Shown: one piece after another, positions 47,421 to 59,399 of the stretch
Numbering within the stretch: the stretch's first letter is position 1
Layout of the letters: each line of letters starts with the position of its first letter
Source: Cryptomeria japonica
Lineage: Eukaryota > Streptophyta > Pinopsida > Cupressales > Cupressaceae
NCBI RefSeq assembly: GCF_030272615.1
Contig: NC_081405.1
Coordinates: 316,813,541-316,877,540 of the forward strand
Length of the DNA: 64,000 bases
Direction of reading: 5' to 3'
Translations under genes and position numbers: made by a program
The notes under the pieces: model-generated
The model's database searches: none
What the model was told of the DNA's origin: nothing
What the model saw: the letters and a program-made list of their open reading frames with translations, nothing else

Positions 47421-48644
47421 AGAACTGTGAGGGCACTGAGTGACAATGTGACCAAACTGTCCGTAGGTGAAGCAAGCCCCTCTACCGGGTCCTCTACTCC
47501 CTGATGGCCCACTGGACTGTTGAAAGATTCCCTTAGTAGGGGCCTGAGATGCACTCTAAGAAGACTACCCTGGAAAACTCTCCCTGCTCCTCTGCTAGTT
47601 CCTTCTCTTCCTATACTGAGAGTTGCCACCCTGCTAGCTCTGAGACTGCTTCGGTCTCGGCAGCTACTGCTGACCACCCTTAGTGGGTGCCTAAGGACCC
47701 ATAAAAGGTGCAATAGTCTAGGAATGATTCCCTCTCTCTCTAGACCCACTGAAAGGATCACTCCCGATCTGCACTATAGGATAAATGCCATGCACGTGGC
47801 CAGGATTCTGCTCCACCATCCTGGCTTTCGCCATGGCTACCTCTACTGAAGAAAACTCAAACACTCTCACTCCTTCACTGATGCGATCATTTAGACCGCT
47901 CAAGAAGTGCTGAACAAGCATTACGTCATTGTTGCCAATACCAACATACTATTTGAGCTCATAGAACATGTGCTCAAACTAATCTACTATCATACCAAAC
48001 TAGTGTAAAGCATAGAACTCGTCTTCTCGCAACTCCCTCCATTGGAGTGAAAGAAATCGTCCCTTGAATTTGTCCAGAAAGATCTCCCACAATATGGTGT
48101 GAATGCTCACACTGATCCACTCCTCTAACCACCACCAGATAGATGTAAAACACTCATGATGCATGATAGCACATCTCACCTTGGTGTTGATACCATATGG
48201 ATACATGGTGAAACACCGATCCAAACTGATAAGCCAAGTCTCTGCCTCAAGACAGATACCTTTATTGTCAAAGAAAGGAGGGTTGGACATCATCAAGTCC
48301 CTTATGTGACCCATGGTAGCTGGATCCTGGTCCACTAGGACTTCTCTCTCTGTCTCAAGAACCTACTGATGTGACTCCTCAATCTGAGCATGGAGGGGTT
48401 GATCAGCCTTAGGTCTGGGGCCTAGTCTAGCTAGAACCTCCTAAAACATCTATCACAACTCTTTGCTTTCGAGAACCTTCTCTCCTGAATGTTGTTCATC
48501 TTTATGAATAAAATGATCTTGATCCACACTTGCATGAGTGGGTGGTGGTAAAGGACTATGGTGGTCAAAACCTCGACCCTGTCCCCCACCTCTGCCTCTA
48601 TTGTGGCCACCAACATGACCACTATCCTTACCTCTCCTAGCCAT
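47421..48644 (-). pseudogene. Chromovirus gag
   Basis: The likely start is MARRGKDSGHVGGHNRGRGG at 48644. The Retrotrans_gag core covers about 48335-47718: ETWLISLDRCFTMYPYG, WWWLEEW, FLDKFKGRFLS and LVQHFLSGLNDRI. A zinc knuckle at 47433-47474 reads CFTYGQFGHIVTQC; the second Cys is now Tyr, so metal binding is lost. At least three frame changes split the gene. Confidence 0.83.
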
Positions 48645-48784
48645 GACCTAACATTGCACAAGAGAAAAAGGTTTGGATCTACAACAAGGATAAAAACAAG
48701 GAAATCACAACCACTAAGACCTGATCAAAAGGTCTAGTTGCATGGGCTCCCTACAAACCTAGAGTACCCAGTGTTAAAACATGG

Positions 48785-48796
48785 GCTCTGATACCA
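48785..48796 (-). promoter_or_regulatory. Chromovirus primer binding site
   Basis: TGGTATCAGAGC on the minus strand, two bases from the LTR end, is an exact match to the initiator-Met tRNA 3' complement used by most plant LTR elements. Confidence 0.85.
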
Positions 48797-49499
48797 AATA
48801 TAATGCCCCGCTAGGAGCACCACATCTAAGGGTGAAATAATGATTTTATTTTTTTTAAAGTATAAATCATATTAAGTGCATTAATTACTACAATAGCACT
48901 ATAACAACACAAGCAGAAGACTTACACTAGAATTCCTTAAGGGTTACCAACAAAGAATTAAAGTAAAAGTTAAATTCCACAATTACGATTAATCAAATAT
49001 TCCATCATTTACTCAAAAACATAATAAGCCATATGCGATAACAAATTATTCCATTTGAAAGATTGAAAGGATACAATATAATTTCTCTTCAATAAAGAAT
49101 TTAAACTAACCATATAGAAAGCTGATAAATAACATCCAAACTTAGGATTAAATTGATCTTCCAATACATGGCTCTCAATACATATAAAATTTACAACTTA
49201 ACCAAATTACAAGGTTACATAAATTCATTTATACAATTGACCACATAGGTCTCCAAAGAGTAATAATCTCCTTGTGAGTTAAAGCATGAGTCACGAACCA
49301 CAAAAACACCTATGAAGCCAATCCTCACATGAAGGTACAAACAAGAACATTTGTTGGGAAGTGGCACTACCACCCGACCATGTAATTCCCAAAATGGAAT
49401 CACCCCATTGGGCTAGGAGATAGCAGAGGACCCTCAAGCAAGCATAAGCATGACATGGTTGACAAAATAATATGACTCCATGATAGTACAATACGACTC

Positions 49500-49565
49500 C
49501 ACAATATTCCAGGTGACTCAACATCACAATACACAAGTGACTCAGCATCACAATACACAAGTGAC
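49500..49565. repeat. 24-bp minisatellite in chromovirus 5' LTR
   Basis: Three units where the other LTR has four. Each contains ACAAGTGACTC or a close variant. Confidence 0.72.
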
Positions 49566-50604
49566 CCTAAAGAGAGAGTGTCATCACATAGCTTAAGATG
49601 GTTACCATGGTAGGTCTACATAGGTCCGCGACCCCAACCTAGGTTATCCTGGTAACCTTTCCCAAACCTTCGGCTCCAACTACATCTCATGTGGACCCTA
49701 CCAACCCTTTGTTATGACAAGGTGGTTGGTTTTCCATTTCAGGCCTTCCCACTACACCTTGAGCCTATATGAGCACTCAACCATGCACGGGGTATAGTAT
49801 CTTATATAATGTTTATAAACTACTGACCTTCTAATAAAGTTATTAGTTTATCACTTATTAACTGACTTTCAAGGGGTCATCCTACCATCCACTTCGGGCC
49901 CGACCCCCACGAAAAAGCCACTCTCTCAAAGGGCACTAGGCAAACATGGTCACTCCACGAGGACCCTATGGAAAAGCTGACAACCATAACACAACTATCC
50001 AAATATAAGTGGTCAAAGAAGGACATACTAACTATTGGTTAACCATAAGGAAAAGACACCACATGGCTAAGACAATAAGGTCATCATACATCACTTGATC
50101 AAAAGGTAGCAAATACGCCACAACAGGATGACTAAACCAAAGACGAGAAATAACCACCAATAATACTCTTTGCAAGGAAAGCTAATATTCCTAAGTTCGT
50201 ACCGAGACAATATTTGAGAAAATAGAATCATAAACACTTGCGAATACCATTGATTGAAATTTCAATAAAAACACCCTTTAATTAATGCATCATTCAGAAA
50301 CATCATTCACTTCTATTTAATTTCCAAATTCAATACACCAATATAGAATAAAATCCATATTAATTATTCGACCAAATAACAATATGAATTATATAAACAT
50401 GTGATCTATTTCCAAAAATACATCCAAATTTATCAATTTGAATTAATAATTCCAAAGCCTTGATTTCAATAAATAAATTTATTAAATCAATATAAAAATC
50501 ACTTTATAACTACCATTAATATTTAACATTAAATCTAACTTTAAAATTCATTGCGTTTAAAAAATAATTAATGGCACATTTAATTGTGTTGCAAAGGGTA
50601 AATG

Positions 50605-50945
50605 GCACATGGGGGCCAAAGCCTACCTGTGGTAGTGCTGCTGTTGGTAGCAACAGACACTACCCATCGGTAGTGTTGCTACTGTTGGTAGCGGTTTTGC
50701 TTGCTACCATTGGTAGTAGCCACTACCGACCGATATTACTTCTACCGACCCGTAGCAGTCCTACCATCTGGAAGCGCTACTACCACATAGCAGGACACTA
50801 CCAACCTGTAGCACTCCTACCATGTAGCAGCCCTACCAACTAGAAGTGTTGCTACCGCGTAGCAGCCCTACCGATCGGTAGAGATGCTACTGCATAGCAG
50901 GACACTACCGTCCCACATGGTGGGGCTAGCCTGCCACGTGGGTAG
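50605..50945. repeat. GC-rich self-complementary repeat in chromovirus 5' LTR
   Basis: The longer version of the array at 41855-42135, with boxes such as GGTAGTGTTGCTACTG, GCGTAGCAGCCCTACC and CATAGCAGGACACTACC. The short frame at 50571-50843 is a by-product of the repeat. Confidence 0.7.
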
Positions 50946-52309
50946 GGGGGTGAAACTATAATAAAACAATTTATTATAAATCTATAAAAAACAATATAAT
51001 ATAAACCAATACATCCCCTCTTCATTTCACAAGAGCACATACATAGTGCCCAAATCCAAAAATATGAAAGGATTATTTACCAGTAAGGTAAATGGTGAAT
51101 TAATAACACACAAGAGCCCCAATTATAATTAGATTAGGCAATATAAGAAGAATTTAATAGATAGGAGAATGACTATAATAAATTTCTTCACTTCCATTAC
51201 ATAGGAAGAATTCCTTGCATCTTGCAAGGGCAAATAACCAATTTTTGCCAACATAAGCCCCAAATATTGGGCAAATAGAAAGATGAACCTTTTCTTTTCC
51301 AAATAGAAGAGATAATTCAAGAACTTGATTTTGAAGAACAAATAATAAACAACAAATAGAAAGATGAACCTTTTCTTTCCCATATGCAAACATTTGATAT
51401 GAATTCATCAAAATCATCAATCACAGACACTCTTTCTTTCATTCCAATCATTCAACAAGAATTTACAAAGAGATTTATATGTTTCCAACACAGAGGAAGC
51501 TACTAAAACAGTCAAAATTAAATTGCAAAATAAGAAGAGATTATCCAACCTTCAAGCAAACCAAGAAGCAAATTGAATGGAAGAATCCCAATCTTGCAAA
51601 CCAAAACCAATTCCAGCTCCTCTTGCAAAATGGTTTTCCAATTTTCTCCTTCAAAATTTTGCCTCCCTCTTCCCGTGTCCTATGAACTCCTAGGAATATA
51701 TGGGAAAAAAATATTTCAACCTAAACTTTCTAGGTTAAATTTTTTTCCAACCAATCAAATTAAATTATTTAAAAAGTAAAAACAATCAGATTTACCTTTT
51801 TCCATAAACAATTCTTTTCCAATTAAATAAAATACCAAAGTCAAATGGAAAGGTAAAAGGAAAAGGTTTTATTTTTATTTCATTTCCTATTTTCATAATA
51901 CTTTCTTTCAACATAAGTATTTAGCATTAAAATGGCAAGGAAATCACTTATTTCTTTTCACAATATATTTTAATACAACTTTACACAATAAAATAAGCCA
52001 ATTTAACCATTTAATATAGCAAATCATTAATCTAATTAAATCAATAATCTCAAGAGCATAATAATTAACTAATTACACCAACACAAATATAGCATCATCC
52101 ACTTAATTAAATAACCATTTAAATAAACAAAAACACGCAAAATGAGGAATACTCAAATGACGACTCACAAGATGAAACACTAAAGCACTCATACTCGCAT
52201 TCCGTTCAACTGAGGAAAACTGACCGACTGACAACACCCACATGAGTGTAACTACAAGTCAAGCTAGGGTCCAACAACTATCTCCTCCACTCCCATCAGA
52301 AATATAAGG

Positions 52310-52421
52310 CACGCTCAAACCTGTGAAACTAAGTGGAGTCGATACCCTGTACCTACCTGATACTTATACCTGCAATGTCCTACACCAAAGAACCACACGT
52401 GCATATAGAAAAATATATATA
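52310..52421 (-). promoter_or_regulatory. Putative promoter module of chromovirus 5' LTR
   Basis: Same TATA tract (52414-52421) and conserved block (52310-52360) as at 43512-43623. As part of the 5' LTR, this copy would drive the element. Confidence 0.42.
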
Positions 52422-52767
52422 AACAGACATGACACACACACCGATGAAGGAGAATCATGAGTTTCCTTGTCTCACTGAAGTGAGTGAAGGAAAATCATCC
52501 CCTCTCATCCCATACACTTGCAAACAAGCAACATATAAATAATGCATCGTACATATGAGGTAAAAGTGTCAGTCCATGAGAATGATCCATAAAATAACAT
52601 TAATCATAAGCACTAAGATACTACATGAAAGCATACACCATAAAACCAGATAGAGCATGAAATAACATCGCATAAAGTCTGAGTCATTATACAATAATGT
52701 TCCACTGAACAATCAACTGAAGTCAAACATAGATACAAAAAGAGTCTGATCGAGGATGGTTACTACA

Positions 52768-53573
52768 CATAGTACAGTACCATAAGATGAAGACATAAAT
52801 AATTTCATTGTCCAAATTCTTCAAGGAGTTGCCATTGACAGGATAAAATAAAGTTCATAATACAATCTCAATGGCTATAAAAGATCAGAATAAATTCATT
52901 TATTGTAGTCGAGCAAAGATGGTGGTGGTATAGTAAAAAATATGGTTTTCTTACATTCAAAATAGCTTTGTCATAGAGATATCAATCTATTCAATGACAA
53001 CAATTTCAAATATATAGCTACATCATGGGGTATAATCATATTTGCAGCCATTGAGCTCTCTAAGCTAAGCATCAAAAAAATAATAAATCTTACACCCAAA
53101 GAGGTTTGTCATAGAATTAGCGCAAAGTCAAATGATAGGTCATTGTCAAAAAATACAAGCTAGCATTTGAAAAGATTTTAACAGTGAGGATCATGTTAAT
53201 ATTTTATAGGTTTCTTGAGAAAAGTTATAGTAAATACAGAGACAAGGTGATAGTGAATGGAAGCCTATACTACTGTCATCCATTAGAAAAGCTCCTAAAG
53301 GTAAGTAATGGACCATTCCAATTATAATAAAACTGATAAACTTGCACCAATATTCACAATAGCAAAAGAGCTTTTCAATGTCGGCAACACAATGGATATG
53401 TATTTATAATTTGTTGTCCTATAATAGTGATATGGATCAAAACACATAATTTTCAAAAGCGTATGATAGAAAGAGATCCATAGAAATGGCATATAGTAAG
53501 CAATATTATAAGAACAATAGTAAAATAAAAAAAGGAATGAAATTTGTAAAGATTATAAGGAATATCATATGCT
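52768..53573. other. AT-rich stretch right of the chromovirus
   Basis: Begins with the TSD CATAG and continues the unassigned sequence of 36521-40014. No gene recognised. Confidence 0.5.
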
Positions 53574-53578
53574 CCTAC

Positions 53579-55016
53579 TGTTGGCATTTTTAGTATGTTG
53601 GCATTTTGCATATAGATTGCATTAATGATATATTGTCATTGATGTCAATTGAACTTGTAATGGTATTCATGTTATGGTTGATATTGTTGTATTTGATATT
53701 GGCTAGTAACCAATAGGAAGAGCTTTGAGGAAGATATTGTAAACTGATATGTTAAGTTTGTGAGATGAACCGGTAAACCAATGTAAAGGGTTAAACCTTT
53801 CTATGCAATGTAACTGGTAAACCCTATTAGTTGTTAAACCCTAACCGATCAAGTTTCTTGGTTTATTATCTGATGAGCTATAATGATGGAGACACGTGTG
53901 ATCATTGTATGAGCATAAGTTCATATTGTTTTGGCACATTTGTTTCTTGTCTAGGAAAGGATCAAAGTGGATTGCATCTAATGCATAGCATGTGGTGAGT
54001 TACAAAGTCCGATGAAGCAGTGATCATGAAGTGGTTGGAATTTTCTTCAAGAATGTGAAGAGATTGTTATGATTTCTAATGGTCAAGATTGTACCAACTT
54101 GTTTGTAATCTCGATCATGGGAATTAGGTTTTGGTTTTGTTACCGACCTAATTGATTTGTATTTAAGGTCGATGAAGTTGTTTGTAAGATTTGTTGGCAA
54201 GATTGGCAGAAACCTGTTGAGTGTGTAGTTGCCTAACTGGTGAATGGATATGCACTTTGAGCAAAGGTAGATTGAAGCTTAAAAAGATCTGATCAAGAAT
54301 ATGTAGTGCTATTCAGATAGATCAAGAAAACCTGTTGTTTTCTAACAATTACAGCAGAAGTAAAATCCTTTAACTAGGTAAGCTCTAACAAGCTTGGTTA
54401 CTTATTAAATCCTCTAACGAGGTGGTCCATTAGCTTGGATTCTTAAATCCTCCAATGAGGTTACTCCTAATAGTGTATTGTGCTTTTCATCAAGGAATAT
54501 TTGTAAATCTCTTAATTGGGTGATTCCTAACCAGAATTAGTTCTTAACAGGACTTATTGCAAAGCTTTAATAGGCTTGGCTTCTAATAGGGTGAACTTAA
54601 GAAGAGTTCAGATAGCTATCCTTGTGAGTCTCATCACACCATGGTTTTTACCTATTTGGGTTTTCCACGTCTAAACATTTGTATCAAGTGGTGAATGTTT
54701 TTGTGGTTATGATCTTATTTGTTGATTTGATTAACTTCTGATAAGACATGATAACTGGAAGCATTGAGAGATGAATATGTTGAGATATAATTAAGCAATG
54801 TTGATGTTTACAAGATTGAAGTTGATTACTGTTAAGTTGTCATAACAGTCAAATCGGTTGATGTCAAGTATTCTTATGAATATTGATCTTGATTATGATA
54901 TGTGTACTTTGTGTGATTGAATTTGAGTTTGGGAACTTTGTATCAATTTTTTAGTATACTAATTCACCACCCCTCTCAGTATTCTACCGAATACTTATTC
55001 TTTCATCATACCATCA
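53579..55016 (+). repeat. Copia-type solo LTR, 1438 bp
   Basis: Begins TGTTGGCATT, ends ATACCATCA, and is flanked by a perfect 5-bp TSD CCTAC (53574-53578 and 55017-55021). It carries the copia-LTR landmarks in plus orientation: ATTGTCATTGATGTCAATTG near 53634, and CCATGGTTTTTACC with GGGTTTTCCACGT near 54640-54670. The end AATTCACCACCCCTCTCA matches the inverse of the other copia LTR starts. No internal region adjoins it, so it is a solo LTR. Confidence 0.82.
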
Positions 55017-55021
55017 CCTAC

Positions 55022-57084
55022 ATCATGAGTAGAATATCTGTAAGAAAATAGTCCTTAGCAATGAGAAAAGATAAATCGGAAAATTCCTTAAAGAACACAT
55101 GATCTAATGGTAAATGATACTTTTCAAAGACAAATATGGAAGCTCAAAAGATGGACAAAGAATTCATGAATATAGTGCCAAAAAATTTTTCACGACTTCA
55201 AAGAAACTCTATCACATCTGGAAAATGGTCAGCGCTTAAGGTTTTTGATAGTGATAGTAGCACAAAGAGTACTAATGATGATATAGAACATATCTATATT
55301 TAGGATTTTCATTAAAAAATATCCTGAATATAGATATTGACATGAATAAAAACACTTTGTTGTAGCCCTCAAAATGTAGTCCAAAGCATGTATTTATAGT
55401 CATTTTGCAACCTACTGCTAACCAGACATGAGCAGATGAAGTAAAATATCACATACCGTGCAAACAATTGCAGAGAAGTCTGAGCTTAATGTAAAGGAAG
55501 CACCATTTCAAATCCCCAGTTCGACCCAATGAGTGCATGGTGGCCGCCAACAACAAAGCAAAAAAGAAAAAAAGGTGCTATAATTAGGGTTTGTTACTAA
55601 TGCATGCCTAGTTCAAAGTTTCAAATGGGCCTTTTTAAAAAAAAAAAACAAATTCATGTATTGTAAAGACCTAAATAAAGGGACAAAGGATTTAAAACAT
55701 TTTAAAAAGCCTTATTTCTTTTTGCCTCATATGAAGGAAATTATATTTTTATATGATTTTATTAAAAGATTTTTTTTTTTAAAATGTTTAATAAAAATAT
55801 ATTAAAATATAAAACAAGAAATATCAAAAGAAAATTAATATTTAATTAAAACAAATTGTTTTATTAAATGTTAAATTAAAATTATTCTAAGGATTAAAAG
55901 AAAAAGTATATATTTCCATGCAATGTATCCAGGAAGGGGTTTGCTTTTACTTTAGCAACTATTTTTGGCATTAGAGGACATGCAACGTTTTCAGGGATAG
56001 AGATGTTTTTCAAGAGAGCTATATATAGCAGCATGCATGCAAAATTACAAAAGGAGGGACTTTTTCAGTTATCAGCTATTTTTGGCATCTTGGACTTATA
56101 TTTTTTAGTAGAAAGGGATTGTTTCTTTTTAGAGCTATTTTTGGCACACATATATGTAGTTTTGTGGATAGTGAGTTTTCTTTTTAAATGGAGCTTTTTT
56201 GTGCAAGATTGGTAGTTCTATATTTGGCAGTGGGAGTTCTTTTTCATGCAGTTGCAGCTGAAGACATTTTTGAGCATCAGTGGTTATTTTTGACATATTT
56301 TGGCATGAGTTTTTTTTTCTTTTTTGGGCAAATTCACCCAAGGCTTTTTCTCATGCAGGTTTTTCTATTAGGGTTTTTGAAGGAGATGAGCTTCATGGGT
56401 TCTATATATTCTTTCTCCTCCTTTTTCCCCCTGGTTCTTTCTTTTTGCATACACATTTTTGCAAAAAAGAATTGTATCTCAACACTATAGTTTATTTTTA
56501 GTTCTATATAGTAGGATTCCTTTGATATTACAGAGTTTCATGACTTTGCCTTTGTAATTATGCATGTTCATTTTGCAGATTTGACAGGAATTTTCTATGT
56601 TTTTTATTTTAGAAACCTTTGAATTTCAATTTCTTTCATGTGCATGTATCCTTTCTTTTTATATAATCAAAGGTTTTAGGTTGTGTAAAAGGGATAATTG
56701 TTAATTTGGTTGTGAAACTAGTTTTCCTTCCAAGTTTATGATTTCCTTAACCTTCCTGGGAAATGTTTATGTGGTTGAAGAGTACAATTACTTTTTGTGG
56801 TCCAAGCTATGTCATATTCTTGTGAGTTTTTAGGCTATTACCATTATAATTTCAGTGTATCACCTCCTAGTTTAGTTGCAGATTTCAATATTTTCATATT
56901 ATTTCTCACTCTTTTCCACATCATTAATTTAGTTTTTAGGAGGGATTCAAGGGAAGCCATCCCATAACCTAGAGATTCACCTTCACTTTGAGGAACCCAC
57001 AGGCTTGAAGGTGTTTCCATGTTTCACAAGATTTCTTGGTTTTGCACTTAGCATCATGGGTGCAATCCTCTATGACAATAGTAA
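55022..57084. other. Stretch without recognisable gene, with a short recurring phrase
   Basis: No coding similarity. A and T runs occur near 55637 and 55771. The phrase AGCTATTTTTGGCA or a close variant recurs at 55956, 56074, 56133 and, weaker, 56214 and 56283. Open frames here (up to 100 codons, 56188-56490) are hydrophobic by-products of T-rich sequence. Confidence 0.45.
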
Positions 57085-58193
57085 AGTCATCATTTTTTAG
57101 GATACCATAAACCATATTTAGTTGTACCCTGGAAATATTAGAATATCCATTTTATTACACTTTCATGATTTTCTCTTGGATTACTTTGAAATCTTGACAC
57201 AATACTGACTGCATTCATTATATCCAGTCTAGTCTGAGTTAAATATAGCAAACCACCAATCATGGATTTATATCTTGTAGAATTTACTGAAGGCGATACA
57301 TCCTTAATTGACAATTTTTCACTTGTGACCATAAGAGTACTAACCAGTTTAGAATTTTCCATACCAAATTTCTTCAACAATTCCCTTATATACTTAGTTT
57401 GACAGATAAAGATGCCTTTGTTAGTCTGAGTAATCTGCAAACCTATAAAAAATATTATTTCTCCAGTTATAGATATTTCAAATTCACTCTACATATTATC
57501 AGAAAATTCCATGCACAATTTTTCTTCACCTCCGAAAATGATATCATCAACAAATACTTCAACAATCAAAATATAATCATTAGTGATCTTATAATATAGG
57601 TTAGTTTCAGCATTACCTTTTATAAAATCAAGCTTCAAAAGCTACTTATCCAACCTTGCATACCAATCTCTAGGAGCCTGTTTTAGTCCATATAGGGATT
57701 TCCTTAATTTGCAAACCATATTTTTGTCATCTGTCAGTAAAAATCCATCTGGTTTCTCAATAAAGACTTCTTCTTCAAGTTCTCCATTAAGAAATGCATA
57801 CTTAACATCCATTTGATAGACCTTGTAGTTCTTATAGGCTGCATAAGCAAGAAATAGTCTAAAAGCTTCAATTCTATCTATCGGTGCAAAAGTTTCACCA
57901 TAACCAATTCCTTCCTTCTGAGAATATCATTTGCAGACCAATCTAGCCTTATTTCTTACAACTTGTTCATCCTCGGTGAATTTGTTTCTAAAAACCCATT
58001 TAGTTCCAATAACATTCTTAGTTTTAGGCTGAGGAACTAAAGTCCAAGTATTGTTCTTTTCTATCTGATCTAATTCATCTTCCCTAGCTTTCATCCAACA
58101 TTCATCTATACAAGCTTCAATTACTAATGTCGGTTCAATCTGAGAAATGAAACATACCTCTTGATTTTCCAATCTTCTCCTTGTGATAACACT
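57085..58193 (-). pseudogene. Copia-D reverse transcriptase
   Basis: From 5' on the minus strand: RRRLENQEVCFISQIEP and the N-N-T-W-x-L-V-P motif (NNTWTLVPQPKTKNVIGTKW), the YQMDVKYAFLNGELEEEVFI stretch, SLYGLKQAPRDWY, and VEVFVDDIIFGG near 57540. The catalytic F-V-D-D box is intact, unlike Copia-A. The RT-RNase H connection (57138-57440) reads LLKKFGMENSKLVST and YKSMIGGLLYLTQTRLDIMN. Several stops remain. Confidence 0.87.
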
Positions 58194-59088
58194 GAGAGGG
58201 GGGTGTGAATCAGTGTTATATCAAAATGATTAATTTTAGCCTTATTAAAACATGCATACACCAAACGGTATATCAGTACATACAGAATTGAAAGAAGTAA
58301 AGCAACCAATAAGCCAATCACATAAATGAGAACCATAACACACAAAATTATACATGGAAAACCTCAAACAAGAAAAGCCACGGTGGGAGTTGTGACCCAC
58401 AATTTCAATCCACTAGCCATATGAAGAGATATTACAAAATATGAGGGGCCTACACTTGCAGGAAGGCTTATAGCCTAGAACACACTACTTAATTACAAAA
58501 GTAGCCTCACTGACTACAAAAAATCTAGAGAAGTGTTGAACTCCTAAGATAGCATCTTCTATGCTGGAATACAATTTCGGTTTAATCTCTGTTTGTTTTG
58601 GTCTAAAACCCTAAACCCTTTACTGGAATAACCCTTACATAAATTTCCTCACATACATAATCTCTCTGACATATTCCTTCAAATTACATATTTGCATCAT
58701 GATCCATATCTCAAAATAATCTATATAATTGACCTATATACCCTATACAAATTTACATGCCTTATGTCGGCTTACCAAGATATATAAAATATCAAATTAC
58801 ATCTCGATGAGATAACATAAATGCATAAGTATCAAAATCAATTGTTGATCCCAGACCCAAGAGATGTTAGCCTCCAATATTGATAACCTTTACTAAACCA
58901 TGTCGACCCGCATTGCTGGTAACCAACGAAATCCTTCTGTCATGTTGGTGTTGGTGTTGGTGTTGCTGAAGTGTCTATGAAGTGCTTGTTGGTACACAAA
59001 TGAACTAAAACATGAAGCCAAAACACAGTACCATGTTTCCATCAATGACAAATAGTGAAGCTAACCAATTGAGTTTCAATTGCCAACA
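58194..59088 (-). repeat. Copia-C 3' LTR, end truncated
   Basis: Starts GAGAGGGGGG directly after Copia-D sequence (GTGATAACACT). The right LTR has about 20 more bases there (TGTTGGAATC and on). Ends TGCCAACA. Shared copia block at 58351-58395 (CATGGAAAACC ... CCACGGTGGGAG ... ACCCACAA). A small tandem GTTGGT run lies near 58945-58964. Confidence 0.78.
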
Positions 59089-59103
59089 ATCTCCCCCTTT
59101 GGC
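59089..59103 (-). promoter_or_regulatory. Copia-C polypurine tract
   Basis: ATCTCCCCCTTTGGC follows the left LTR on the plus strand, the same tract as in Copia-A and Copia-B. Confidence 0.78.
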
Positions 59104-59399
59104 ATTGATTGCAATGATCATGTAAAAAATGGTCAAGGTTTCATCTCTCGGTTTCATCTTGCCCTACTCCCCTTGAGATGAATATCCATTAATGCAAAAT
59201 ACTCCATATCTATAATTCCCATATCTCCATAACTCCCGCTAATGTATACAACTCCTATTATTAATTTTTTTCACATCTATTTCACTCCCCTTTTAACATC
59301 AATGCCATCTAAAATTCTAAAAAGAATATCAAATAAAAAGAACATTACAATGAATATCCCAAAATATCTCATCTACTAACACTACACAAGTTTTAGGTG

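Larger units (their letters stand above)
40015..52767 (-). mobile_element. Full-length Ty3/gypsy chromovirus with ~4 kb LTRs
   Basis: LTRs at 40015-43969 and 48799-52767 enclose a 4.8 kb interior. The 5-bp TSD CATAG is perfect (40010-40014 and 52768-52772). A PPT beside the left LTR and a Met-tRNA PBS beside the right LTR fix minus orientation. Coding order on the minus strand is gag, protease, RT, RNase H, integrase, chromodomain, which defines a chromovirus. The very long LTRs and domain style fit the Tekay/Del branch, though this is inferred. The LTRs make up about 62 percent of the 12.75 kb. Stops, frameshifts and lost catalytic residues show it is inactive. By eye the two LTRs differ by about 5 percent or more, plus indels. 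Confidence 0.9.
48799..52767 (-). repeat. Chromovirus 5' LTR, 3969 bp
   Basis: Starts TATAATGCCC (the second base has changed from G) and ends TTACTACA on the plus strand. It has the same internal order as the left LTR: minisatellite 49500-49565, GC-rich repeat 50605-50945, and promoter module 52310-52421. Near 51277-51380 a phrase (CAAATAGAAAGATGAACC) is present twice, replacing sequence found once in the left LTR. Confidence 0.88.

Noticed and set aside
55480-55560. Possible tRNA-derived SINE (AGTTCGACCC resembles a B box)
   Set aside because: No convincing A box at the right distance, no tail, and no TSD found.
56188-56490. Open frame of 100 codons rich in Phe and Leu as a small membrane protein
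   Set aside because: T-rich DNA gives such frames by chance on several overlapping frames here; no start context, homologue or gene structure is visible.
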